In this document: one piece after another, positions 7,960 to 16,082 of the stretch | How the letters are laid out: each line of letters begins with the position of its first letter | Numbering within the stretch: position 1 is the first letter of the stretch | Origin: CAYNLK01 sp964398055 | GTDB taxonomy: Bacteria; Chloroflexota; Anaerolineae; 4572-78; J111 | NCBI GenBank assembly: GCA_964398055.1 | Contig: CAYNLK010000013.1 | Coordinates: 62,001 to 126,000 of the forward strand | Length of the DNA stretch: 64,000 nt | Direction of reading: 5' to 3' | The notes under the pieces: model-generated | Told to the model about the DNA's origin: nothing | What the model saw: the letters and a program-made list of their open reading frames with translations, nothing else | Database searches by the model: none | Program-made: the position numbers and the translations under genes

Positions 7960-9122
7960 TATGTTTTAAACCTCAGATTTTTTCTGATGCGGCTAATATA
8001 GAAAAAACTGAGCCCCAGGATAAGTACAAAAATGACCATGCCGTAAGCCGAGCCCAGACCAAACCTGGCCCGGGTAAAATAAAATTTATAAGCAAAGGAA
8101 CTCAGGGTTTCGGTGGTGATGCCTGGGCCGCCCTTGGTTAAACCGTAGATCAGGTCAAAGGTGCGTAAGGCGTCCATCGTTCTAAAGAGCAGGGCTACCA
8201 GAATGGTGGGCGTTAGCATCGGCATGGTCAGCCGGCGAAAGCGGAAAAAGGCCCGGGCACCATCCACTTTGGCCGCATCGTAAATATCCTGGGGAATAAC
8301 GGCCAGACCGCCGATCATCAAGATGGCGATCAAAGAGGACATTTTCCAAATATCGGCCACGATCACGGCGTGCATAGCCAGAATAGGGTCAACCAGGAAT
8401 AGTGGCGGCTTGTCTACCAACCCCAACTGGACCAAAAAATAGCCCAGCCCAACATCGGCGTTCAGAAACCATTTCCAAATAGCGGCTGAGATGATGGGTG
8501 GAATAGCCCACGGTATGACAATCAGCGCCCGCAGAAAGCCCCGCAAATAGCGCCCCACCCAAAATGTTGACATCGCCAGCCCCAGGCCGATCCAAAATTC
8601 AAAGAAAACGGCCACCACGGTGAAGTAGAGGGTATAGCCAAAGGCGCTCAAAAAGTTTTTGCTCTGAAAAACCTCAACATAATTCCTCAGTCCCACAAAA
8701 GTCTCACTCGACCACTGGGTAGTATGGTTGAGGTGGTTCAGGCTATAAATGGCCGTTTGAGCGATCTGGTAGTAGTAAAAAAGAAAAATTCCAATAACCG
8801 CCGGTAAAACAAACAAGAGCGCCAACTCAGGTTCTGAGAGACTCAGCCGCACCTTTTTAGTCGTCACAAACCCAAGGATTACGCTGCCGGCAATGGCAAT
8901 CAGAAAGGGAGCAATAGCCTGGAGAGGTTGAAAGACAAAGATCAGGGCAGAGATAACATATAGACCAGCCAGGGCAAAAACCAGGTATCGTTGCACCCCT
9001 TGCTGGCGGCGAGTGGCCTCTTCGGCCCGGCTCAACATCATCAAGCCGGCAAATAGCAAGCCGACAATGATGACATAGATGAACAAAATACGAATCAGAG
9101 CTCCTAAAGAACCGGTTGCCAT
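7959..9122 (-). CDS. CUT1 ABC transporter permease, MalF-like
   Basis: A 387-residue permease, longer than most MalF/UgpA proteins (about 300). Three or four extra N-terminal helices (residues 1-90) come before the usual core starting near LALLFVLPAVIGIFLFYYY. The EAA loop DAAKVDGARAFFRFRRLTMP near 290 is intact. The gene lies 123 bases after the binding-protein gene and overlaps the next permease. The N-terminal helices are an oddity of unknown effect; they may simply anchor the protein. Confidence 0.9.
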   Translation of the reverse strand: MATGSLGALIRILFIYVIIVGLLFAGLMMLSRAEEATRRQQGVQRYLVFALAGLYVISALIFVFQPLQAIAPFLIAIAGSVILGFVTTKKVRLSLSEPELALLFVLPAVIGIFLFYYYQIAQTAIYSLNHLNHTTQWSSETFVGLRNYVEVFQSKNFLSAFGYTLYFTVVAVFFEFWIGLGLAMSTFWVGRYLRGFLRALIVIPWAIPPIISAAIWKWFLNADVGLGYFLVQLGLVDKPPLFLVDPILAMHAVIVADIWKMSSLIAILMIGGLAVIPQDIYDAAKVDGARAFFRFRRLTMPMLTPTILVALLFRTMDALRTFDLIYGLTKGGPGITTETLSSFAYKFYFTRARFGLGSAYGMVIFVLILGLSFFYISRIRKNLRFKT

Positions 9123-9245
9123 TGTGTCTGTTCCTTATCCGTCCCGGCCGTCAAATTCATTCAAACATAAAAATCTGGGTAAGCTGGGCCTTTGGGCCAA
9201 TAGCCAAATTAGTAAACCCAAAGACCCAGCCGTTGAAATGGATCA

Positions 9246-10673
9246 CTAATCTAGCGGAATTGTATCTATTTGGGCGCAGGCGTCATCCAGCGCAGCCTGG
9301 GCGGGTTTGATCCCGGATAGGGCCGCGTGAATTTCCTCAGACAAAATCACCGATATCTCAGCAAAAGCCGGGGAGGGGATGGGCGGAATTGCCGTATCGG
9401 CCACCGCTTCGACCAGCGGCATGTTCGGGTTATTGGCAATTACATCTGGATCACTGTATACGTCCATGTGGGCTTGAACAGGGCCTTGAGACAGGTTGAA
9501 TGCCTTTTGCACCGGAAAATCGAACATGACTTCGAGGACTTTGGCTGCCGCTTCGGGGTTGTCGGAGTACTTGTTGATGGAAAAGCCCCAACCCTCAAAG
9601 AAGCCGGCCCCAATGCCCTCCTTGCCCGGCATGGGAACAAAGCCCCATTTGTCAACTACCTGGGATTGCTTGGGATCGTTCAGCCAGAACATCATATCCT
9701 GGCGTCCGGTATGAAAGACAGCCTGGCCGCTCACGAACCTGACCTGACCCTCTTCTTCCTTCCAGGTCAAAGCCTCCTTGGGGGTAACGCCATCTTCGAA
9801 CAGGCTGATCATGAACTCCAACGCCTCAACGCCCTTCTCATCATTCATAACGCATTGGCCGCTCTCGTCAAAATAAGTACCGCCAAAACCGTTCAAGAAT
9901 TCCACCCAGCGGTTGACCACCACCTGATCCTTGAGCGCCGGCCAGGTCCAGCCGCTTAACTCCGGATTTTCGGCGGTAATAGCGTTGGCAATTTCAACCA
10001 GTTCATCATACGTTTTGGGGGGTTCAAAACCGGCTTCTTCCAACAAATCTTTGCGGTAGTAGAGGCCGCCAATCCCGCCCCACCACGGCCCCAAAGCCAG
10101 AACGTCGCCGTTGTAGGTAAAAGCATTGATATAGGCCGGGTTCAACTTGGCCATAATCTCCGGGCTGATCATATCGTTCAGCGGCATCAACCAGCCGGTT
10201 TTGCCAAACTCCGGCAGCCAGTACAGTCCCATGCCGATCAAATCGGTGGTGCCATCTTCGGCCTGGAACCAGGCCAGATAGTTGTCGCGCCAGGGACCGG
10301 CCTCGTAGGGCATAATGTTGAATTCAACCTGAATCTCAGGATACTTCTTGGCCACTTCTTCGCGAATGACATTAATCGGTGTATCGGCCGGACCGAAGGT
10401 TTTGTCGAAGTAGCCGTTGTAGGCAATCGTCACAATCTCTTTTTCAACGGGAACTTCTTTCTCGACGATAACCTCTTTTTCAACCTCCACGGTCTGGATG
10501 ACTTCGACGGTCTCGACGACCGTAATGGTCTCGCCCTGGACCTCTTGGGTGACGATCACGGTCTCGACAATGGTCTGCGGCGTAGGGGCAGGCCCACACT
10601 GGGCGGCCATAACCGCCAGCATTGCCACGACCGTGACCAAAACCATGCTTTTTAAGAAAATAGATCTTGACAT
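9246..10673 (-). CDS. CUT1 ABC transporter substrate-binding lipoprotein
   Basis: A 475-residue extracytoplasmic binding protein of family 1. The ATG at 10673 follows GGAGGAGTAAA. The signal peptide ends in MAAQ-Cys, a lipobox with Gln before the Cys. Next comes a low-complexity tether of roughly 50 residues rich in Val, Glu and Lys (for example EVEKEVIVEKEVPVEKE), typical of Chloroflexota binding proteins. The mature domain starts near IVTIAYNGYFDKTFG. Many Trp/Tyr residues (LYWLPEFGKTGWL, GPWWGGIGGLYY) may form the ligand pocket; aromatic boxes suit sugars as well as quaternary amines. It is the first gene of the transporter unit, downstream of the aldo/keto reductase. Confidence 0.9.
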   Translation of the reverse strand: MSRSIFLKSMVLVTVVAMLAVMAAQCGPAPTPQTIVETVIVTQEVQGETITVVETVEVIQTVEVEKEVIVEKEVPVEKEIVTIAYNGYFDKTFGPADTPINVIREEVAKKYPEIQVEFNIMPYEAGPWRDNYLAWFQAEDGTTDLIGMGLYWLPEFGKTGWLMPLNDMISPEIMAKLNPAYINAFTYNGDVLALGPWWGGIGGLYYRKDLLEEAGFEPPKTYDELVEIANAITAENPELSGWTWPALKDQVVVNRWVEFLNGFGGTYFDESGQCVMNDEKGVEALEFMISLFEDGVTPKEALTWKEEEGQVRFVSGQAVFHTGRQDMMFWLNDPKQSQVVDKWGFVPMPGKEGIGAGFFEGWGFSINKYSDNPEAAAKVLEVMFDFPVQKAFNLSQGPVQAHMDVYSDPDVIANNPNMPLVEAVADTAIPPIPSPAFAEISVILSEEIHAALSGIKPAQAALDDACAQIDTIPLD

Positions 10674-10796
10674 TTTACTCCTCCTAAACAACATTATTTG
10701 GAAAACTTGGTTTGCTAAAGCTTCCATAAACCACTCTACTGAATCAGGTTTGAGTAATGTGCTTCCCTCCTTTCTGCAGCTATATTTTAATCAATC

Positions 10797-11768
10797 TTAC
10801 GCCCAAAAATTGTGCGGCCAGGCGTGCTCTTTGAGTTGTTCCAGATCTGAAGGCGGTAACGGGCCTTTAACCGACGCTTTGACATTGGCTTGGGTGTGTT
10901 CTGGCTTGCGCATCCCTACAATAACTGTGCTTAGGGCCGGGTGGCTGAGGCAAAAACGGAGCGCCGCTTCGGCCAACGACTCGACCTCGTCGTGGAGCAG
11001 GAATTCCAGAGCTTTGGCTCGTTCGTAGACTTCGCGTTTGCGGTCGCCTTTGAAGTAGAAATCCTGAAAACTGCCTTCGGCAAAAATCGTCGCCGGGGTG
11101 ATTTTGCCGGTCAAAGCCCCCTCATCCAGCGGCGATTTGGCAATGATGCCGATGTTCTCCTGCAACGCTAACGGAAATAGGCTCTCCGCCGGCGCTTGCT
11201 CATAAATGTTATAAACCACCTGGCAGGTATCGATCAGGCCGGTACGGATACCTTCTGCCCCGTAATCCGGCTCCAACGGGTAGTTGAGCGATAGCCCAAA
11301 GGCTTTGATTTTGCCCTGCTCTTTCAATCTGACGGCGGCTTCTTTCCATTCGTCCTGGTCGGCCCATTCATCCAGCCAGACGTGGAGCTGCTGCAAGTCG
11401 ATTTGCTCCACTCCCAATCGCTTCAGACTTTTTTCGGTTGACTCGATCATCCATTGCCGGGGAAAGACCTCTTTGAGCGGCGTACCCGGCGCCGCCGGCC
11501 AGGTGAAATTCATGGGGTTGATCTTGGTGCCGAGGTAGATTTTTTCGCCCCACTCCCGCACGGCCCGGCCAACCAGCTCTTCACTATGACCGTTGCCGTA
11601 ATTGGGCGCCGTATCGACAAAGTTGACCCCAAGTTCAAAGGCCAATCGCATCGATTTGAGCGATTCGGCGTCGTCCTCGCCGGCCCACCAATCGCCGCCG
11701 ATGCCCCAAGCCCCAAAGCTAATCTCCGAGACTTCAAAACCTGCCTTGCCTAATTTACGATAGCGCAT
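10797..11768 (-). CDS. Aldo/keto reductase
   Basis: A 323-residue NAD(P)H-dependent oxidoreductase with a TIM-barrel fold. FVDTAPNYGNGHSEE near 50-64 carries catalytic Asp and Tyr, the Lys lies in YLGTKIN near 82, and His in LQQLHVW near 128. The C-terminal STVIVGMRKPEHTQAN binds the nucleotide phosphate. It probably reduces or oxidises a sugar or aldehyde carbonyl. It lies between the MttB-family gene and the importer, in the same direction, and so is likely in the same transcript. Substrate unknown. Confidence 0.9.
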   Translation of the reverse strand: MRYRKLGKAGFEVSEISFGAWGIGGDWWAGEDDAESLKSMRLAFELGVNFVDTAPNYGNGHSEELVGRAVREWGEKIYLGTKINPMNFTWPAAPGTPLKEVFPRQWMIESTEKSLKRLGVEQIDLQQLHVWLDEWADQDEWKEAAVRLKEQGKIKAFGLSLNYPLEPDYGAEGIRTGLIDTCQVVYNIYEQAPAESLFPLALQENIGIIAKSPLDEGALTGKITPATIFAEGSFQDFYFKGDRKREVYERAKALEFLLHDEVESLAEAALRFCLSHPALSTVIVGMRKPEHTQANVKASVKGPLPPSDLEQLKEHAWPHNFWA

Positions 11769-11852
11769 ATAGTTTTCCTCCTAAAGCTGGTATAAGTATC
11801 AAGGAATTCTGGTTTACCCGGCGATAAAACCACTTCGCTCACTTCAACTACC

Positions 11853-13298
11853 TCACTCCTCTCGCTTCTGGTAATAGGCTCTGGCCTCTTGCAGAATTCT
11901 GGCAATGTCGTCTTCCTGACCCATTGTTAAATAGGTCTGTTCCGGTTCGGCCAGAATGGCCTCGACCCGCTCGCGGGCATAATCCAGTGCCTGCTTTTTG
12001 CCTTGCTGGAGCCATTCGGGGTACGTCAAACGATCGGCCGAGCGGGGCACGAACTGCTCTTTTCGCCACCATTGCCGGGTGTGGGCCTTGCCCAGGTAGT
12101 GGCCCGGAATTGGGCCAACCTCTTTGATCAACTCGACCGCAATCGTCTCGGTGGTAATGGCTTCACCCGTCACAAAGCGGCCGATCATGCCGGCAATGTC
12201 ATCATCTAGCATAGCCTGAACCGGGTGCGCCGTCAACTCGCTGGATACCCCAAAATGGAGCAGCATCGAGTTGACCCCGGCCAGGGCCGAAGCCAGCCCG
12301 GCCAGGCCCTTCTCGTAACCGGCCTGGTAGTCGATCATCTTGGCGCTGACGTAGCCGGGACTGCCGTTGCCGATGGGCAGCCCGTAGTCGCGCCACATCT
12401 GGTTGAAGATCAGGTTGTTGAGCGAGGCGTCGATCTGCCCAAAAGCCGGCGAACCGGTATTCATATTGAGCGGCAAGGAAAAGTGACCGACCATCATGCG
12501 GTGACCCGGCTGCAGAAGCTGCACCAGCACTACCATGCCCATCTGTTCGGCGCTGCTGACCACCACCGAGCCGGGGATGGTGGCCGGGCCGGTGCCGCCC
12601 ATCATACAGCCATCCACCGTGGACAGCGGGAAACCGGCTTCCACAATCCGCCTGGCGGCGGTGAGCGCTTCAGCGCCCCAGGTCAGCGGCGGCGACGAGC
12701 CAATCGTCCCGGTGAACTCATGGCCGACCGCCTGGGCCAACTGGATGGTGAAAATCTCGCAGTCGTTGGAGCAGCAGCCGGCCTGGTGCTTGGTGGAATA
12801 TTTCATGTGCAGGGCCACGCCCTCCGGGATAGCCATAGCCGAGGCAATGCCCTCATAGCCAAAGTAGGGGTAGCAACCCAGGTGATCGAGATGGGGTAGG
12901 GCGTTTAGTACCCGCACACAGTCAATGTACTCCGCCCGGCTGGGTTGGCGAGGCTCAAATGTAGCCAGGTCAATCGTCTCCATGCCCGAACTGTGAGAAA
13001 AGTAGAGCCTCTCCGGCTCGATCAGCAGGTCGTTGGCCGGATCCGGGGCTTTGACCGGGTAGCTGCTGGGGGCCAGGCGCAAGCACTCCTCCACCAACTC
13101 GGCCGGAAATCGCACCCGCAGATTATCTTCATCCACCCGGCAGCCGTGTTGCTTGAAGAATTTCAAAGCCCAGTCACTCTCAATACGCAGTCCGGTTGTC
13201 CACAACACTTCCAGAATGGCCTGGTGCATCTGCTGGAGTTGCTCTTCGGTCAAAAGCTCCAGTGGTTTCAAGCTACGCTTAAATCCAGTGCGACTCAT
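11853..13298 (-). CDS. MttB-family (non-pyrrolysine) corrinoid methyltransferase
   Basis: A 481-residue member of the trimethylamine methyltransferase superfamily (COG5598). It begins LTEEQLQQMHQAILEVLWTTG, has MMGGTGPATIPGSVVVSSAEQ near 240, and ends with the WWRKEQFVPRSADRL region common in the family. The frame is continuous with no internal UAG. It is therefore like MtgB (glycine betaine), MtpB or MtcB rather than true TMA methyltransferase. These enzymes move an N-methyl group to Co(I) of a partner corrinoid protein. That partner is encoded 18 bases upstream. The substrate is unknown; glycine betaine, proline betaine and carnitine types cannot be separated by eye. Confidence 0.9.
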   Translation of the reverse strand: MSRTGFKRSLKPLELLTEEQLQQMHQAILEVLWTTGLRIESDWALKFFKQHGCRVDEDNLRVRFPAELVEECLRLAPSSYPVKAPDPANDLLIEPERLYFSHSSGMETIDLATFEPRQPSRAEYIDCVRVLNALPHLDHLGCYPYFGYEGIASAMAIPEGVALHMKYSTKHQAGCCSNDCEIFTIQLAQAVGHEFTGTIGSSPPLTWGAEALTAARRIVEAGFPLSTVDGCMMGGTGPATIPGSVVVSSAEQMGMVVLVQLLQPGHRMMVGHFSLPLNMNTGSPAFGQIDASLNNLIFNQMWRDYGLPIGNGSPGYVSAKMIDYQAGYEKGLAGLASALAGVNSMLLHFGVSSELTAHPVQAMLDDDIAGMIGRFVTGEAITTETIAVELIKEVGPIPGHYLGKAHTRQWWRKEQFVPRSADRLTYPEWLQQGKKQALDYARERVEAILAEPEQTYLTMGQEDDIARILQEARAYYQKREE

Positions 13299-13316
13299 CC
13301 GTATTCCCTCTTCAAT

Positions 13317-13964
13317 TTACTGCCCCACAAAACGGCGGGCCAGGTTGACCGCGCCCGGGGCGGTGGGGTCGTAACCGTCGGCGCCGATGTTGGCGGCAAA
13401 ATCGGCGGTGATGCCGCCCCCGCCGACCATAACCTTGACTTTGTCGCGCAAGCCCTTCTCCTGCAACAGGTCGATGACCTTGCGTTGTTGAGGCGCAGTC
13501 GTTGTTAACAGCGCCGACATTGCCAATATTTGGGCGTCGTGCTCGATGATGGCCTGCACAAATTCATCGGCTTGAATATTGATACCCAGATCGTGTACCT
13601 CAAAGCCGCCGGCTTTCAACAGGGTGGCGACCATGTTCTTCCCAATATCGTGGATGTCGCCGGCCACCGTACCGATAACCACCACACCCAGGCTTTTCTG
13701 CTTGGCCCCGCTACGCTTGATCTCTTCTTCCAGAATCCTGGTGGCGGCTGACATGGTTTCCGCGGCGGCGATCAGGTCGGGCAGCCACAACTCCCCCCGG
13801 CCAAAGAGGTCGCCGATATAACGGATCGCTTCGGTCAGGGCGTCAAGCGCCTCGAGTGGATCAATGCCTTCGGCAACAGCCTGCTGCGCCCATTGCGCTG
13901 CGCCTTCGGCGTCGTAGTCGATAACGGCTTGTCTCAAGTTTTCAAGGATCGTCTCTTTGGACAT
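13317..13964 (-). CDS. Corrinoid (B12-binding) methyl-carrier protein 1
   Basis: A 215-residue methyl carrier. A four-helix cap domain covers residues 1-88 (with GRGELWLPDLIAAAETM). A Rossmann B12-binding domain follows, with DIHDIG at 103-108 whose His105 is the lower cobalt ligand, the SALLTTT strand-loop and VGGGGIT. It shuttles a methyl between the MttB-family enzyme encoded next and a pterin methyltransferase (probably that at 5.1-5.9 kb). Length and motifs match MtgC/MttC. It is co-directional and closely spaced with the methyltransferase. Confidence 0.93.
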   Translation of the reverse strand: MSKETILENLRQAVIDYDAEGAAQWAQQAVAEGIDPLEALDALTEAIRYIGDLFGRGELWLPDLIAAAETMSAATRILEEEIKRSGAKQKSLGVVVIGTVAGDIHDIGKNMVATLLKAGGFEVHDLGINIQADEFVQAIIEHDAQILAMSALLTTTAPQQRKVIDLLQEKGLRDKVKVMVGGGGITADFAANIGADGYDPTAPGAVNLARRFVGQ

Positions 13965-14018
13965 CTGGCTGTCCTCATTTTCAGGGCTGTTTTGCTCTTG
14001 TCAGATACCGCTGAGTAC

Positions 14019-14086
14019 ACCGCAAAGAGCACGGAGGGCGCAGAGATTTTTATTATTTCTTTGCGTTCTTTGCGCCCTCTGCGGTT
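14019..14086. repeat. Long imperfect hairpin between corrinoid and Ftr-like genes
   Basis: The stretch ACCGCAAAGAGCACGGAGGG with its continuation pairs with TTGCGCCCTCTGCGGTT further on, leaving an AT-rich loop near 14047-14056. It fills most of the 196-base gap before the corrinoid gene. Such inverted 'cgcagag' arrays are common intergenic repeats in several phyla. It might slow transcription or protect mRNA ends; no U-run marks it as a terminator. Confidence 0.65.
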
Positions 14087-14160
14087 CAATAGATAGCATT
14101 GGATTTTAGAGGTGAGCGGCGCTGACCCTATCCGAACCAAACACCGCCCACCGGCAGACC

Positions 14161-15033
14161 TTACTTCAGCAACTCGTGCAGGTGATACTGGTGCTTGCCA
14201 AACGCGCCGCCAAAATTCATGGCCCCCAGGTACAGCACGCCCGGCACCTGGGCCGCGGCCCGTAGACTGACCGCCATTGCCTGGCGCATCAATTCCGGCG
14301 AAGCGCCAAACATCAGCAAATTCAAGATGGAGCTGACCCCGTCCGGCACCTTGCTGTCTTCGATCTTGTCCCGCAGGGAGGGGATATAATCATACTCCCG
14401 GAAGACCTGCTCCAGACCGTAACCCATCGGCGCGGCGCCGTCAACGGCTTCTAAGGCCGCTTTGGCCGCGGCGACAGCCGTCACCGCGGCGACTTCGCTA
14501 TCGGCAAAGCAGACAAAGTGACCGTCGGTGCCGTTGGTGCCAACTTTGTAACTTTTTTCGTAAATGAACTCGCCGGTGGTGGTCGGCAAAACGCACAACT
14601 TGCGACCACCTAGCTCACGTTCGGAGTCGTAACCCTGCCACCGTTCAGCCGAAACGTTGAACTTGTCGTGGATATTCACCGTTTCACCGGCCACGCCGGC
14701 CACCGCGGCGTCAAAAACGGCAATCGTGGGAATCAGCGAGGCCAGCGCAAGCCGCAGCTCGACTTCCTTCAGCATATTCTCCCGTTGATCCGGCGGCATC
14801 GCCAGCGAGACATAGACGCCGGGCCGGCCGTCGGGCGTTTCCTGGGGCAGGGCCAGCCGCTCGATCCCGGCGTTGATGCGGGAACCGATCATGCTCGAGC
14901 CGGCCGCGCCGGCAAATTGATACGCCCCCCCCAGGGCGACTTCGCTGGAGACGGCCGTCAACACAACCCTGACCACTTCCAGGGTCCAGGCTTCGGCAAA
15001 GGTGTCGAGGATGGTGACGTTCTTGATCTTCAT
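14161..15033 (-). CDS. Formylmethanofuran:H4MPT formyltransferase homologue (Ftr/FhcD-like)
   Basis: A 290-residue protein that matches Ftr/FhcD from end to end. It has ILDTFAEAW near 8-16, ETPDGRPGV near 85, ELGGRK and GEFIYEKSY near 150-165, IEDSKVPDGV near 235 and the C-terminal GAFGKHQYHLHELL. Ftr moves a formyl group between formylmethanofuran and tetrahydromethanopterin in methanogens and in methylotrophs with the H4MPT pathway. Here there are no Fhc/Fwd A, B or C genes nearby. It is packed between the dehydrogenase (6-base gap) and the corrinoid genes. The role is therefore uncertain: a formyl transfer in this pathway, possibly to a different carrier, or part of a split Fhc complex encoded elsewhere. 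Confidence 0.85.
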   Translation of the reverse strand: MKIKNVTILDTFAEAWTLEVVRVVLTAVSSEVALGGAYQFAGAAGSSMIGSRINAGIERLALPQETPDGRPGVYVSLAMPPDQRENMLKEVELRLALASLIPTIAVFDAAVAGVAGETVNIHDKFNVSAERWQGYDSERELGGRKLCVLPTTTGEFIYEKSYKVGTNGTDGHFVCFADSEVAAVTAVAAAKAALEAVDGAAPMGYGLEQVFREYDYIPSLRDKIEDSKVPDGVSSILNLLMFGASPELMRQAMAVSLRAAAQVPGVLYLGAMNFGGAFGKHQYHLHELLK

Positions 15034-15038
15034 TGAGA

Positions 15039-16058
15039 TTATTCTCCTTGGTGGATGATTAAAACTTTGACGCCCTCTTGTTTCCGGGCGATTTCATAGC
15101 CGGTTTGAACTTCTGCCAGCGGCAGGCGATGGGAAATCATAGCTCTTACATTAATGATTCCGGCGTTGACCAGGGCTAGAGCCTGCTCATATTGGGCCAC
15201 AATCGAGTCGTAGCTGCCGATCAACCGTAATTCTTTGTAGTGAATCAAATCCAGGTCCAGTTCCACTTTGGGGGCCAGGGTAGCGGCAAAGTAGAGCACC
15301 TGGCCGCGGCGGGCGGCAATATTGATGGCCTGTTCCAAAACCGGCACTTTGCCCACGGCATTCACCACAATATCGGCCCCGCGGCCGGCAGATGCCGCCC
15401 GGACAACTTTCTCGACATCCTCCCGGCCGGCATCAATGACCACATTGGCCCCCAACTCCTTGGCCAGAGCCAGCCGATGCTCCAGCAAGCCGACCATCAC
15501 CGTGAACGCGCCGCGGTGCCGCAATAATTGCAGGTGGAGTAAACCAATCGGCCCATCGCCGATGACCACGGCGACGCCGCCAAAAGGCACCTCTAATTTC
15601 GATTGGCCGTTGATAACGCAGGCCAGCGGTTCGGCAAAGGCCGCCTCCTCCAGAGACACGCCCTCGGGGATTTTGGTCAGATTCTGGAAAGGGTAGTTGC
15701 TGTACTGGGCCAGGCCGCCGGAAAAGTAGCCCTGGTTCTCACAGGCGCTGAACATACCCCGGCGGCAATAGTAGCAATAGCCGCAGATCAGGCGGCCATC
15801 CGGCACTACCTGGTCGCCCGGTTTGACATTCTTGACATTTTGGCCAACTTCGACCACCGTGCCGGCCACTTCGTGGCCCATGCGGAACGGATAGGTGATG
15901 GTCCAGCCGCGGGGAACTTTGCCCAGGTAGGCTTCAACATCCGTGCCGCAGACGCCGCAGGCGGCGACCTTAACCAGAACTTCGTCAGGGCCAATGGCAG
16001 GTTTGTCAAACTCTTCCACCTGCATTTTGAGCGGTTCGTGCAAACGAGCAATCTTCAT
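15039..16058 (-). CDS. Zinc-dependent medium-chain dehydrogenase 1
   Basis: A 339-residue alcohol/polyol dehydrogenase of the sorbitol/threonine dehydrogenase type. Catalytic zinc ligands are in CGVCGTD near 36 and the GHE at about 63. The structural zinc site is CGYCYYCRRGMFSAC near 94-108. A Rossmann loop VVIGDGPIG lies near 165. ATG at 16058 with AGAGG upstream is preferred over a TTG two codons earlier. It would oxidise a secondary alcohol with NAD. It is related to the second dehydrogenase at 20.9-22.0 kb (shared LIHYKEL.L.GS and ISHxLPLAE stretches), so the two may act in turn on one substrate. Confidence 0.92.
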   Translation of the reverse strand: MKIARLHEPLKMQVEEFDKPAIGPDEVLVKVAACGVCGTDVEAYLGKVPRGWTITYPFRMGHEVAGTVVEVGQNVKNVKPGDQVVPDGRLICGYCYYCRRGMFSACENQGYFSGGLAQYSNYPFQNLTKIPEGVSLEEAAFAEPLACVINGQSKLEVPFGGVAVVIGDGPIGLLHLQLLRHRGAFTVMVGLLEHRLALAKELGANVVIDAGREDVEKVVRAASAGRGADIVVNAVGKVPVLEQAINIAARRGQVLYFAATLAPKVELDLDLIHYKELRLIGSYDSIVAQYEQALALVNAGIINVRAMISHRLPLAEVQTGYEIARKQEGVKVLIIHQGE

Positions 16059-16082
16059 AGTCAATACCTCTGCTAAATAGGT

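Noticed and set aside
10674..10796. Cobalamin riboswitch before the transporter or methyltransferase genes
   Set aside because: No B12-box-like consensus or matching hairpins were recognised in this gap or others near the corrinoid genes.
11853..13298. True pyrrolysine trimethylamine methyltransferase
   Set aside because: The frame is continuous without an internal UAG and no pyl genes are in the window.
14161..15033. Unknown tetrahydrofolate enzyme or FolP-like protein
   Set aside because: The motifs ETPDGRPGV and the KHQYHLHELL end match Ftr/FhcD instead.
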